Source: Druceiella hillmani
Taxonomy: Eukaryota > Arthropoda > Insecta > Lepidoptera > Hepialidae
NCBI GenBank assembly: GCA_039881145.1
Contig: JAYKKI010000008.1
Span: 33,924,501-33,988,500 of the forward strand
Direction of reading: 5' to 3'
Length of the DNA: 64,000 nt
Part shown: positions 47,589 through 60,811 of the stretch, one piece after another
Layout: every line of letters starts with the position of its first letter
Numbering within the stretch: position 1 is the stretch's first letter
The notes under the pieces: generated by a model
The model's input: the letters and a program-made list of their open reading frames with translations, nothing else
Database searches by the model: none
What the model was told of the DNA's origin: nothing
Made by a program: the position numbers and the translations under genes

Positions 47589-48560
47589 GATCAGCAAAAG
47601 TACAGTAATCACGAGTATTATGATGTGGTACGCTGCTACATTTTAAGTGGAGCAAATTTACGTGGCGCTCTAAGGTTGTACGAAAGTAAAAGTTTATTGC
47701 GTTTACAAAGACAAGGAGTTCTACATAACAATCGTGTGCCGTATCATTTTACAGTTTTAGAAGGTAATCAAAGATTATTAAATTATGGACAGTTTACAAC
47801 TTTATCGCAAGCTAGTAGTCGAAGAGGTAATACGCTAATTAGTTAAAATTTAAGAAACTATCTATATCATTTTTAATGCATACTGGCTTTTAATGATATT
47901 GACTGTTTGGCACGAGTATATTTTTGTAATTGTTTATTCTAAAATGTCGACCGTAACATTTTATGAACCCATGAAGTTTTGTTCACTCCAGTTAGACTCT
48001 GTAACTAGTATATCGAACATTGTTGCACTTTCGACCCCCATACAATTAGATATAAATAACATCAAGTGATATTCATTGCAAATGTGTGGGTAGGAATAAT
48101 TGGTAATTTAATTATTGGGTCTTATTTTATCGAAGGTCGCTTAACAGGTGATTCGTAATTGAACATATTATAGAATGTAACTGAAAATTTAATAGTCGAT
48201 ATGCCGTTAGCATTTCTAAAGAACTTTATTTATCGCGACGACTGAGCACTAACACACAGTGCTAGATAAGTTCGCGATTTTATTACCAGTCGCTCTGGGC
48301 ATAGATGAATGGGGTATTGAGGTCCAATACCATGTCATTCAGGTCGCCACCTCTCATGCCGTTAGATTTTTACTTGGGGGTGAGGTAAAAAATTGTTTTT
48401 ATTTTGAAGAGACACGAAGTTACGAGGATCTTGAAAGTAAAATAATTTCAGCGTTTGGTGAAATGAAATGTGATACGGTGACGTTAAATTTGTTGAGAAA
48501 CAACTTGCAAGAATATGCATGTTTGTGTATTGATTAAAATGGACTTCACTTTTAAACAGT
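47589..48560 (+). pseudogene. Dead DDE transposase with DUF4817-like helix-turn-helix, unit 1
   Basis: The frame opens after a stop at 47,586. To 47,846 it encodes KYSNHEYYDVVRCYILSG, ANLRGALRLYE, then VPYHFTVLEGNQRLLNYGQF: the pattern of the insect DUF4817 helix-turn-helix (KYTNAEY.DM...YGEA..N.R.A.RLY ... H..F..L.QRLRE.G.F). After a gap of about 30 codons, other frames give RVYFCNCLF, ILxTHEVLFTPVRLC, HQVIFIANVWVGIIGNLIIG, YFIEGRLTG, MPLAFLKNFIYRDD, ALTHSAR, and then an open stretch (48,259-48,537) matching the RWIGRGGP..WP.RSPDLTPLDFFLWG region, ending CLCID. These are the DDE catalytic core blocks of the transposases that carry this domain. The TDEA box reads THEV and the HDGAPAHF box reads RDD-stop-ALTHSAR, so the active site is lost. 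The linker region between the two domains is largely deleted. Confidence 0.75.
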
Positions 48561-48904
48561 TATTACAATATAACTAACGACAAGGACATACAAATATGAA
48601 GATAGAAGTTGTTGAGGTACGTAATTAACACATTTTTAACAAATAATAACATTTCAAACTTTTGTCACAAATTTTTCATTACCATTGGCCAGAATATTCA
48701 AGGTCAGGTTTTAGTTACTGCGAATTAGTGGTAAATATTCCAAAGACCGTGGGCATCAGCTTTTAACATTGAGCGGGGTCGACAATTGACCGTGAGCGGG
48801 GGCACGATTATTAGAATGAACATTAATTCCATATATTTTAAAAATCAACCAGATGCTTCTAAGTCTTTTTATATCTAGTACGCCTTGGAAGTAAGTTAAA
48901 TGTT
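48561..48904. other. 3' flank of the dead transposase, unit 1
   Basis: GGTCAGGTTTTAGTTACTG, GAGCGGGGTCGACAATTGAC and GTGAGCGGGGGCACG form another GC-richer patch, conserved at 61,746-62,050. It is probably the 3' untranslated part of the element. No terminal repeat was identified. An open frame on either strand of the unit 2 copy (61,804-62,098) has no recognisable product. Confidence 0.4.
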
Positions 48905-49038
48905 TTAGTTCAGATTTGAGCTCTAAAGTATAGTTTTAAATTGTTGTCCCTAAATAAGAAATATTCCCGTATATGTCTATTAGCATGAGTTGATAAAAGA
49001 CGTCAAATGAAGAGAACACTCTCATTTCAAATTGTGTG

Positions 49039-49088
49039 CATCTACGTTTTTTTTTAATATAAGTATTATTAAAAAAAGACGTAGATGT
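49039..49088. repeat. Palindrome specific to unit 2
   Basis: CATCTACGTTTTTTTTTAAT pairs with ATTAAAAAAAGACGTAGATG across a loop of a few bases. Units 1 (about 35,570-35,595) and 3 (about 62,205-62,225) have only a single arm-like sequence here. Confidence 0.8.
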
Positions 49089-49331
49089 ATAATAATACTG
49101 AATAAGCTGAATAAGCTCATAGATTTAGAAGCATAAATTAAAGAAATAGGAATAGTATTAAAATATTTAATATCGTTTCTTTGATATTATATGTATAACA
49201 GGATTAATTTCTATCATATTCTATTTTCTCCTAAAGTATAATTGACGATTCTAGAACAGAGAAGTAAAACCCGATCATATAATTACAATCCTGAACTAAT
49301 ACAAATTCCCTTTCAGAGTTCCAATATGTGG

Positions 49332-49334
<3 letters not shown>

Positions 49335-49388
<54 letters not shown>

Positions 49389-49420
49389 TTTATATACGAA
49401 TTTATACATATAAATATATG

Positions 49421-49451
<31 letters not shown>

Positions 49452-49475
49452 ATGTGTGTATTTATGTATATAAAT
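49335..49475. repeat. Compound (AT)n / (TG)n microsatellite, unit 2
   Basis: AT runs with ACATATT/TATAC interruptions, then a (TG)n run at about 49,431-49,460. The sister tracts at 36,690 and 63,729 have no TG run. Frames through it encode Tyr-Ile and Thr-His repeats only. Confidence 0.95.
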
Positions 49476-51956
49476 ATTCGTCTTCGTTTGTCGATACATA
49501 AATTGAAACAAATCATATATTCGTGATTTTAAGGCAGATATTTAGAAAACGAAACTCGAATTTGAGCACGCTTTATTTTGTATGCATAAACTAAGGAGAT
49601 ATTCGATTCTGGAGGGTGAAATTATTCTCATTATCAAATAATAACTGAAGAGAACAGTCTTTTTCATGTCTGAAAAAGTAATGTTAATTGGGAAGAATTG
49701 TTACATCCAGGTATTTAGCATCGCTTGTGATGAACTTTTGATCTACGAGTAATAAAAATTAACTCAAGATATGAAATTAAATTTTGAATTGTTTTGCCTT
49801 TAGATTATTTTACGGTTTTCGAAGTTCGGTTCAATATTGAGCTGTGTATGGCAACGTATAAACATGTACGAAAAATCACTTTTATTGTCAATATAAAATG
49901 AAGGCTTAGGATTTATTATGCCAAAAATATTTAATTCTTAAGCTTTAGACATCAAGTAAAATACAGCAGAATTTTTATTCAGAACGCCATTGTAAAGATC
50001 CCGTCCTTTTACCACACGAAAGCCAAATATAACCTTTTGGTAACGAAAATGCAAAAGCATACCTTTGGCCGCCTAAAAGACAACATTTTGGAAAATATTA
50101 CTGTAGAAATGGTGGCTAGTGTCGGCGGTGGCGTGCTTCAGAAACATTAAGGAAATACCTCTAGTTTCTAAAACACAAAGGTGATGTTACGTCTCCGAAC
50201 ATAAAAGTAGTATGCCACCTTAACGGTCTATGTGCATCTTAGTGAGACATATGATTCAGTATTGCGTTCTTTGTTGGATATAATAGTTTATTTAAATGAA
50301 CCTGTGGGGAAAAAAGGATATTACAGACAGAAAATAACAACACCGGAATTGAATTTTGATCTTGCTTGAAGGGGTAAAATACAGTCCTAAGACATTATTT
50401 TGAAAGAAGATATGAAATTTATAATTCTTTTTCGAATTAGTATTGAGAGATCGTTATATTTTTAATTAACTTTACAACAATAATATTAATAATATTTTTA
50501 TGAATGTAATATTTACATGAAATCATCGGCTGTTTTCGCGTGCCAAAAATTTATCCAGTCAAAATGATATATGATTGTCGAACTCTTCATTTTACGTATG
50601 TATTGCTCTCACTTTGTAATTTATCTTCATTTATTTTAGAACCAATTATTTTGTAAACTATATAAGCTGACGTGTGTAATATATAAAGATTACGTAACTA
50701 ATACATAAATATAATCCAAAAATATCTTGATACAAGTATAAAAAATTTAAAAACAGGAGATTGAAGAAAACTGTGAAGCTTCCTTTTTTAAACATGTGAA
50801 ATATTAAAATAATGACTTCTATGAGTATATTTATGTTATATTACACTATAAATTCGCCTAGGATTCAACATTCTTATCCGTGTTAATCTATTAAGGAAGT
50901 AATTTAAAAAAATCTACTGAACCAATTTTAAAAATTATTTTACTGGTGAATGCTTAACCCACTTTGTAATATTTCATAAAACTGGGGTATTACAAAAGTG
51001 GTTAAATGGATGATAGTTGGAGAAAAACCTCTATATTTCGTAAGATGATTCGTTGATTATCCGATATACGAGTTGAAGTTATAACGAACATTTTTAAAGA
51101 AAATTTAAACAAAAATTAGATCGTAACAAGATTTTTTTATATTTGGGAATATTTTGAAGGGGAGGGGTAAATTAACTCAAAACTGGTGCATAACCATTTT
51201 AATTTCATAGTAATAATGAAGCAAGTTGATCTGTCTGTTAGGTCAAATTTTCCTCTTTACCTAACACCATATTTTTCAATAAATGAAAAAATCCTAACAT
51301 CATGTTTTTCAATAAAATGTAACCCATTTATATATTCAAATGAACTAAATTTGCTAGCAACATAAAACAACTAAATTCAGCCTACGACCATTTCATTAAA
51401 AATACAACTTTTCTGAAAAAGAATTCATTGAATTATCAAATTCATATTACAAAAGTCGTGGTAACCATTACTAGATAAATTATTATTCAGCAAACTCGTT
51501 AACCAAAAGCTAAACTTTACACATTTAGACACAATGAATGTGCAGATCTAAAAAAATATCAGAAGGCCATAAAACAATGTTCAACTTTTCGAGACTAGAT
51601 TTAATTATTTAAATTATTCAATCAAAAACTCAATCGTCAGGTGGAGTTTGCAGTCAGATATTTCATTAACGCTTTCGCTTTTAAAACTTTCCATTTTTAA
51701 TTCCAATTAATATCCCTCAAACTTTAGTGGTTGAAATTATCTTCAAAAGAGGGGTACATAACTTTGTTAATTTCATGAAAATAATAAGATTTTCAATTGA
51801 AAGTCTGGCTCGGCTTTTTGATCTAAGATTTTTAAGTGGCTTTTGCGTAACATATTTAATTGAAAAGCACATAAATAAATATAATATTAATAAAATCGAG
51901 TCGAAAAATCGAGTATAAACAATTTGGGAAAAGTTATAAAGTAAAAAGTGACCTTA

Positions 51957-52167
<211 letters not shown>

Positions 52168-52256
52168 CACAAATATAACAGGGTAGAGGAATTTCTTGAC
52201 GAGAATCAACACACAGGTGAAACATTTGGATCGACGAGTCTCAAATTTTAAATAGT

Positions 52257-52744
52257 GCGTATTTTTAGACCATAAATGTTCTCCAGATAAAAATAATTTT
52301 GAGATACTCCTATTGTTACTAAAGAAACGAGACATTTGTTAATAACACTATGGGGCATTAAATAGCACCCTAGCCTCAACTTTGGTTCCAGCAGCGTGGT
52401 TCCATTGGCTTCTCGCAATAAGAGAGTTAAGGACGAGATTAACAAAGAGATTATTTAACAGGATGGAAAATGAACCTTTTTTGTCACCTAGACCACACGG
52501 GCGTATTTTTAGACCAAAAATGTTCTCCAGATAAAAATGATTTTGAGGTATTCCCAATGTTACTGAAGAAACGGGATATTTGTTAATGATACTATGGGAC
52601 ACTAAACAACACCCTGGCCTCAATTTTGGTTCCATCAGCGTGGTTCTATTGGCTTCTCGCGATAAGATAGTTAAGGACGCGATTAACAAAGAGATTATTT
52701 AACAGGACATAAAATGAACTTTTTTTGTCATCTAGATCACACGG
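52257..52744. repeat. Two tandem 244-bp repeats, unit 2
   Basis: This is the same pair as at 39,982-40,469, starting at 52,257 and 52,501. The pair is therefore older than the 13-kb duplication. Here too the minus strand is open in each repeat (52,248-52,445 and 52,348-52,689), again with SREANRTTL and QNHFYLENI. Product unknown. Confidence 0.85.
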
Positions 52745-53100
52745 ATAATATCGGGGGCAAATTACCAACCTGCTTATTACGTGCATCTATTGTTCTTGAA
52801 GGGAATATTACTTCAGAGATTTTTTCTTATTTTTCGGTTATACATCTTCTGACCGTAAGGATGTAGAATTAATATTTCCAGTCAATCACAACAATAAGTT
52901 CAGAAAAATTTGTTGACAGCCAATAAAAGATGTTGCAATTACAACATATCCAATAGTATATTTAAAAAGACCAAAAAATCAAAATAGAAATTTTGACGTG
53001 AAGAAGACAGGAAAAGGATAGTACAAGAATGAAGTAGTTTTTATTAGGATGGGTAGTAAGTACTCTTTCACGTGATCCTGGAAAATATTTCTCGAGGATC

Positions 53101-53242
53101 ACAATTAAATGAAACTACGTGATAGCAAAGATAATCTTTGCTAATAGCCCACCTGAAGGTGTAATACAACGAAACCTAGGTCGTGGTAAAGACATTAAAG
53201 AAAGTAGAAATAATACTACATCACGTAGTTTCATTTAATTGT
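53101..53242. mobile_element. Foldback element, degenerate copy in unit 2
   Basis: The sister of 40,810-40,944, with the same internal palindrome AGCAAAGATAATCTTTGCT. Its left terminus ACAATTAAATGAAACTACGT is better preserved than in unit 1, and it keeps GAAAGTAGAAATAATACTAC, as does the complete copy at 17,961. Confidence 0.75.
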
Positions 53243-53968
53243 GAACAATAACTTTCTACAAAAATTAACGCCGAATACATTCAATATAGTTTTAGGATCT
53301 ACTTGATTTGAAATGTTCATTGCTTAAACAAATTAAAGGAATAAAGGATTTGGAAATATGTATGGTCAGTAAGCTTTCAAAATATAATCCAAGGCATTGA
53401 ACAGATTAATCTTTAAATTTATGAATGAGATAATACGGGATTTTTTTAAATATATTAGAAAGATACGTAGCTATGTGACATTGGTTTCGATAGCGGAGTT
53501 TTAACCATTTGAGACTTGTTATTAAAAATATGATCATATTTTCTGAGATGGAGATGCACGGATGCATAAATTTTGAAGACGTACTAACTTATTCTCCATA
53601 GCTAATTAGTTGTAATAGGACAAAGATAGATTTTCGTATTTATTGACGGCAAATTTTGAAGATATTTGAGAGGGTGCACCCAACTAAAAACATGGCTATT
53701 TTTATTTTGGGTTAGATCAATTAAGATTTGGATCAATAAGTAGACTCAAATTTTTACGGCTTGACATATTTTTAGAATAAATTTTGGACTAACAACAATG
53801 ATAACTGTCGAATTGCTTAGATAAATTAAAATATATTTTGTGAACTCAGTAATCAAATGAAGAAAGATCTCGATTAAGGGTGTCGTTGGATTTTGTTTCA
53901 ATATAAACGTCTGCATGTCCAAAATTGTGTATATTATCAGCACCGAAATCATCGGCAAGTCTTTATAT

Positions 53969-53972
<4 letters not shown>

Positions 53973-54005
<33 letters not shown>

Positions 54006-54024
54006 ATATATATATATATATATA
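53973..54024. repeat. (AT)n microsatellite, unit 2
   Basis: An AT tract with one C interruption, the paralogue of 41,749-41,819. Confidence 0.95.
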
Positions 54025-57000
54025 GTTAAAGTAAATTTATTTTGCCTTGATAGTAGGTATTCAAAATAATTGCAACGCTATATCCACGTGAACAATTTTA
54101 TGCACAAAGACGCATATTTAATATCCAGTCGTTTTAGATTAAAAATATAATAGGACGGAAAAAATTATAAATCGGATATCTGCCTATCGTCCGTTTGGCA
54201 ATGAAAATGCACTATAGTGGCTCATAAGGATGCATAAGTGTGGACTCCAGCTGCCGTCACAAATGGACGTCGGTGCATAAAACGGGTGCTTTTAAACTTT
54301 TATGCGTAAAGGCGGATAATGAGTTATAAAATTATTTTAATATCATTTCCATCTACGTACTAACACATGTTTTTATGGAGTTATATGAGATAGGGGCTAT
54401 ATTAAAATCAAGCTATATTAAATATGAGAATTTCAATTCTGCAAGACGATTTCGTTTTGGTCCATAATTCTTAAATTGTGATGAAACTTTTGTAATTATT
54501 AATGTAATTTACAGTTCATAACATTTCAACGTATGAAGAGTATATTTTTTTTAGTAAGCATGTCATAAAAAGCCAGTACAAGTTGGAATTTCGTCCGAGC
54601 CAGAAAATCGCTCCTGTCTTCAGAAATCGTCAGTGTCGATTTCAGTGTTTTCTGTAATAAAATTATGCGTGGCTTTTCTGTTGGTATGACGGTTATAACA
54701 TTACCAAATACACATATGAAGTTAGTAAGAGAATGGCTATGGGGTATTTATTACTCAACAGCTTTCAGAATTGACCCTTTCGTTACTTGACATAAATAAT
54801 AATTTGAAAAATCGTACTATTTATTCATAGACTAAAAGTGCGAATAACTTAGTCATCGTTTAATAGTTAAAATTTTATCTGGTTTGTGTTTTGATAACAA
54901 TTAACATTTATAAAACCAACTAAAGGTATGCGAATATTCTGGGACGTATATATACAAAAAAAAGTTTAATATGCTTAACACTTAAAGACTCGAAATGTTG
55001 CAATATATTTGTTTTCATGGCGCCTTAGCCGAAGGGCAAAAAACGGTATGTTTATAATTTTGTAATGTCTTCTTGTCCATGTAATTGTCTGTATTACAAC
55101 ATCCTAACTCTTAAAATAAATCTGTTCGTAATTAACTTGTACAGAACCACTTAAATTAATGACCGTAGTACATAAAGACACAATTTATATTGTTTCATGG
55201 ACCTCCCCTTACTGATATACTATGATGATGTTAGAACTTTTGAATAAATTCATACGCTAAGAAGAAAAAATGAAAGAATTGTGAACAATGTTAATTTTTT
55301 TACTTTTTTTTTCTTTGGTGTTTCATTTATGAGAGAAAATAATTTTTTTCATGTCATTTTCTTCTAGTTATTGACTCGTGAAATAACAAATATCAGGTTT
55401 TATAATTAAAAATTGCTATTAATCTGCTGACATTATTAATCAACCTGCTGACATAATTTAAAATAAAATTAAAATAAAATAAACTAAAAGTAAAACACAA
55501 TATCACACAGCAAGTTTACCTCGCAATGACTTAACATTTTTACAATTGAAAGAGAAGTAATGGCGGTCGCTAATGGGTTAAAATCAGTTTATTTGCAAGG
55601 GTCAGAGCGAAAATACTGCAAAATTTGATAATACCGTTTTCTTTAATAACACATGTAATTAAATTTCAGGTATAAACATTGTAGTGTAATATTTTTTATT
55701 TCTGGCATTATAATATGCTATCTAGCAAGAGTGTGTGGATATTAATATAAAAAGTGAGGATAATTTTTCTTACCTCTTAACTTTTATTTTTTATCATGTA
55801 AATTGAGCGAATTTCCATTACGTTGTAATTATTTGGATCTCGATTAAAAAAAGTAAAGTAGAAAAAGTACACTTAAATGACTCATTGCAATACATAAATA
55901 AGATTCCAGCTACTGTTGACAACAGACTTTATTATATGAAATAGATATTTTTCCATTCCAATGTGAATGATAAGTTTAAAATCATTTTAATATGGCGAAT
56001 TTAGCTTAGGTTGGAGCAGTTATGGTATGGTACTGGCTCTGCGTTAAGTTAAATTGGCTAAAACCTTTTCACAAAATTTCTATATTATGCGTGGGAGATG
56101 TTACATTATTGTAAATGATTAAGCCTGTCATCTATATAGTAATACGTGGAGAGAAACCTGTGTGCCGCTTTCAAGGCATATTGCGCGCATGGAGGAGTGC
56201 AAGATTTGGTTTAGTTAAAATTTATATGAGGAAGACAACATACATTGAATTATAATTACAAATACATTAAAAAATTCAATGTTTACGTCCATACCGTCAA
56301 TACTGTTAAATAATCGCACAAAGTAATGATTGTCGCCAAAGCATTTTAAAATGTCAGAATGATTGAATTTGTTTCGAGCTGAGTATTTTGTGTAATTTCA
56401 AATGTTTATTTTTCAATAGTCTGTTGAGTGTACGTAAAAAAAAAGCTTTTATTTGATATAATAGATATCTTTGTTTTATATAGCAGTGAAATACAGCTTG
56501 CTTAATATATACCTACAGCAAAAGGAAAATTTTTCAGCAGCAATCTGAATTGACTTATTCGCACCTACCTATTAGTGTTTTCAGCGAAATGAGCAGGTAA
56601 GTAAATTACGGTCGAATATCGACTACTGGGAGACAGCAAATTATTGTAAATGTTCAAGGTTGAATCGCCAAAAGTTTTATTCACAGGGCTTCGCAGGAAA
56701 ATTGTAAAATGAAGTTGCATGAAAGTTGTTTCATTGTATGTGTATGTTGTGTATTGTTTTGTAAAGAGTAGATAAATAGAAAATAAAATACATCATTATA
56801 TTTTATATCGAGGATTCAGTCTTTGAACAACGAGAATTAATATTTTAGTTCCTTGAAAAGTTATTTTTGTTACTGTTTATTTTAAAGGTATATAATAGAT
56901 ATTTAAATCCTTTTAAGTATAATGATATTTTATATCTTTCGCAGTCTCTACATTGATATCGAGCAAATTTTATTGTGATCGTTACTTAAGTATATGGGAA

Positions 57001-57849
57001 TATGAACTTCTTAAAGAACATACGTTCTTATGTTAGTTGTATTTATTTATTAATCATAATTCTCTGTGTTAAAAGATAATAAGGAGATCCCTCTTGTTCC
57101 CTTGACTTTAGATTAAGTTGATATTTATGCCTTTTTAAATATAAATATATATGTTTCTTGAATTTTTTACATTCTACATAATTTTAAAATCTGCTAATGG
57201 TAAATTTTAGATCAAAATGTTTCTACCGGCACGATAAATCGGGTATCAGGTAAAAATAATTTGAGTGCCTTATATATCTCAAGAGTTATCAAAAAATTCT
57301 ATTTGACATTCGCTTTGATTAAGAGATATTTTATACATCTGGGAAAATTGGAGAGGTGCAAAGATTACACGAAACATAGTGCATCGATATAAGTTTAAAA
57401 ATAAATATAAGTGTAGTGCTATTATGCAGTTTCTAAATATAATTTTTAAAAATTTAGTTTTTATTTAAATAGTTTTATAATGAATCATATATGAAATAAA
57501 ATGATATGTAAATTAAAAACAAATAGCGACTCAGTGGCTTTAAAGCAAATGTTTAACGCACACTATTCAAATTTTATTTTTTTTATTATATACAAATATA
57601 AAATAATCGCGTAATCGTGTATATGCATCGTGTATATAATCTTGTATATATTAATGGCGTAATGGTGTATAGATTATTTCCAAGATTGTGTAGTTCCAGA
57701 AGAGCAGCACCTCTTCTAAATTTAAAAAAGTAGATATTGATTGAAATATATAAAATTAATCCGTATTTACAATTAGTTGTGACAAACCTCATCACTCTCA
57801 AGTTTCATATGAGAGAAATGAAAGTTTAATCCAAATGTGAGAGTAAAGT
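54025..57849. other. Unit 2 interior: A block, family M head, extra B/A segment
   Basis: The A block lies at 54,125-54,430 and a family M head at 54,995-55,130 (CGCCTTAGCCGAAGGGCAAA). From 55,240 to 56,415 there is sequence not in unit 1, with a B block (55,500-55,725: ACACAGCAAGTTTACC, GGCGGTCGCTAATGGG) and a diverged A block (55,850-56,050). After 56,416 the alignment with unit 1 resumes at about 43,213. A 71-codon minus frame at 57,586-57,801 is not a gene. Confidence 0.6.
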
Positions 57850-60811
57850 TTATTATATTTTTTACACAACACAACTTTAAAATATTTCAAGATATGGATA
57901 AAATATTACGGTGATCATCTGTTATCCACACATTAAAACAGATAAACAATGTTTCGAAAATCCTTCTTATCATAGAATCTTTATGCAGGCAGGCTATCGT
58001 TAAACACCCATATTTATACCATACGACTCTTAATGGCAAAAATGCAAAGTACACTCCTGGCTCTGTGAGTATAAGGTCAGCATTCTATATAATGCAAGCA
58101 TTCAAATTACCTTTTTTGGGAAGTATTACTGTATAAACGGTAGATGGTATCGTTGGCATGCCAGAGCGGCATGAGGACCATTAGGCATCGCATCTAGCGT
58201 TTAAAATACAAAGGTGATTTTACTTACACATACATTGTAGTCGTATGCCACCGCAATGGTCTATGTTGTATTTAGCGAGGCACATAGCACGTTAACGGGT
58301 TCTGAAGGATATTGTGGTCTGAAAAACGTTATTTTATATGTTTTGTCGGACATTTTATTTAAAATGGCCTCTGAAGAATAAACGACAATACTGACAGGAA
58401 ATAAGAATGACAGAGTCGTAGTCTACTACTGCACTAAGGAGTAGAATATAACATTGCCGTGTTAGCTCTTACCACAGTTCGGTAAGTTAGTCTTTCTATT
58501 TATACGAGAATACGTTCATCCGAGCATAACTTTCATCCGAGCATAATGTAAGAGTTAATTGCATGCGTTATTAGGTAACTATAAATAATTTTGTCCTTGT
58601 TGAACAGTTTAAATAAATACATATGAATATTTATCTTTTTACGAAACTGATTTATTAATTTAGAATCTTAGTGTGTCTACTTTAGATAATACTTAATATT
58701 TTTACAATCCATTTAAACTTGTGCAAAACACGTTCAATGTGATAATACTTTTGGAAAACTGTAAACATTTTAACATACTTCCTTTTCAGTGTTTCGTAAC
58801 CAAATGACCAAAAATAGAACTCTTTCAATTTCGTGATATCTGTTTGTCCGTCTCTTCGTTCCTATTATAGCATCATGACTCTTTCAACTCAAGTTCTATC
58901 GAAACTAAATTTTATAGTTTTTATTGTTTTTACGAATACGTCAAATTTGTGAAAAATTAATTTTTTACGGCTCCCATTCGATAGAACAGCATCGGTGTCA
59001 TAGAATAAGTCTTAAAATTCAATCAGAAATGAAATTTACATTTTCTCGGCTTTTTCAAGAGATATGAATACCTACATGGTCAAATGAATATATAAAATTC
59101 TCAAAGTCTATGTGTGACATATGAAAACGCGCGACAATGGGAGTAAAGAATTAGGACAAAGGAATTTTTTTTGGGTTAATTTGCATTAATAAATTAAAGA
59201 GATTAAGGCATTTATTTTTCGTACGTCTTTGAAATATGGGCTAGACAATATAGATCAAAATAATAATAATATGAGTAAAAGTTTTGATAAAAATACTGAG
59301 CCTCATCAATTTTTTAAATTTACTTATATAGATAGATACCTAATCGGTTACGAAATGCCATAGAGTCTGAGTCCTACTTATACATATCAGGTTTATTTAT
59401 ATTTAAATAGATATTGATATGGATTCATATGAATCTATATACCAAAAAGTTAAATTAATTGTCTCCCTCCGACTATCCATCTGTCAAAGCTGTTTCTCTC
59501 AGAAACTCTTTGGCGAAAAACTTAAGATTTAGTATAAGCGAACAACTACCAGAGTAAAAAAAGTAATGCTCAAAAATATCAACATAGAAATCCGAGAGGA
59601 AGGAAAGGAATTAATTGCTATCAACGGCAAGTTATAGAAATACCAGTATTTTTTCAGAATGTTTAGTAGAAATTATGAGCATTAATAACATCGATAATGA
59701 GATTTTCTTATAATAGATTACTAAATAAATTTTGGGCTTTGATGAAAGTGAATATCAGGATTCTCACCTAACAGCGGTTTATAAATAAATGCCTATATAG
59801 TAATCTCAACTATAAAGATATCTATTTGTTTTGTAAAGGTCGGGCAGGTAAAACTCCAACATCTCTATTTAAGTTATCCCCACTGTACAAACTATTAAGA
59901 ATAATTTAATATTGTAGGGAAGATAAAAACCTGTTTCAAAAATGAAATTATTATAAAAGATTATGAATGAAAACTTTACTCATTTCAGTTGTGATAGTAA
60001 TAACAGTCTAACTTTTTCTCAGACATTATCACTCCAAAAAATTAAATGTTTTGCTACACGATTAAATGAAATGAAAATGAAAGGAAATAAAACGTTTCGT
60101 GTTGAATAAATTATGACAATATTTTGACCAAAAAGTCACACAGTTTACATTCAGAAAATACTTTTTTGTTCTACCATGTAGGCTGAAAAATATTACAATT
60201 TGGAACTGTTTAATGCGCTTTCGTTAATGTTATTACATTGTTTCAATAAAAACCTAATTTAATGGATGAAGAAATAATTACAATTTTCCGCGTTTAATAG
60301 ATTCAAGAATTTAGTCGACAGTCAGTGAATTTATTGCTTACTGGTATTTTTTATCGCATTTCCTGTTCGTTAGATTTTCTATTATGGATAAATTATGATT
60401 AAAAAAACAATCTTTATTAAATTATAATAATTGTATAAAGAAAAATAAGATTATATTTTAATGAGTGATCAAAATTTTAAAGGGTGATTAAGAACGGGCA
60501 ACTAAAACATGTAATGAAAAAAAAAGATAATTTTTTTACAACTTTTTCAAAATTTTCTACAAATTAAAGTCATAATACAACAAGTAACTTTAAAGAATTC
60601 CGCCGCCGGTAGAAAAGACAAAGAATGCAGCGGTGACAAAGGAACTAATAATTCCAGCCACGCTCTCGCGCATTTCTTTATTACCCTGCACCGCGCATCG
60701 TACACACTTTCTTTCATTCATAGGTCAGTATCATCTTTGACCTAATTACGAATGTTTGCGTTGCTTTGCTTGCGCGACCCAGAGGTTATCTACCGCGATA
60801 ACGGCTGTTAA

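Larger units (their letters stand above)
35440..48890 (+). repeat. ~13 kb higher-order tandem unit 1
   Basis: The start aligns with 48,905 and 62,085 (AAATAAGAAATATTCC, then GTCAAATGAAGAGAACACT in the sisters). Landmarks in order are a LINE remnant (35,925-36,385), (AT)n (36,690), C block (37,290-37,690), (AT)n (37,910), F block (39,200-39,545), (AT)n (39,727), two 244-bp repeats (39,982-40,469), foldback element (40,810), (AT)n (41,749), A block (41,935), family M head (42,975), C block (44,880-45,240), family M repeat (45,520), D block (46,560-47,230) and dead DDE transposase (47,589-48,560). No functional gene. The offset to unit 2 drifts between about 12.0 and 13.3 kb because of indels. 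Confidence 0.9.

Noticed and set aside
35440..48890. An integrated virus or polydnavirus-like segment, given the long tandem units.
   Set aside because: No viral gene, capsid, integrase or polymerase words were seen; the only coding remnants are a LINE and a DDE transposase.
47341..48904. Terminal inverted repeats of the DUF4817-type transposon.
   Set aside because: GGTCAGTATCATATTTGACC upstream and AAGGTCAGGTTTTAG downstream looked suggestive, but they do not pair as inverted repeats over a useful length.
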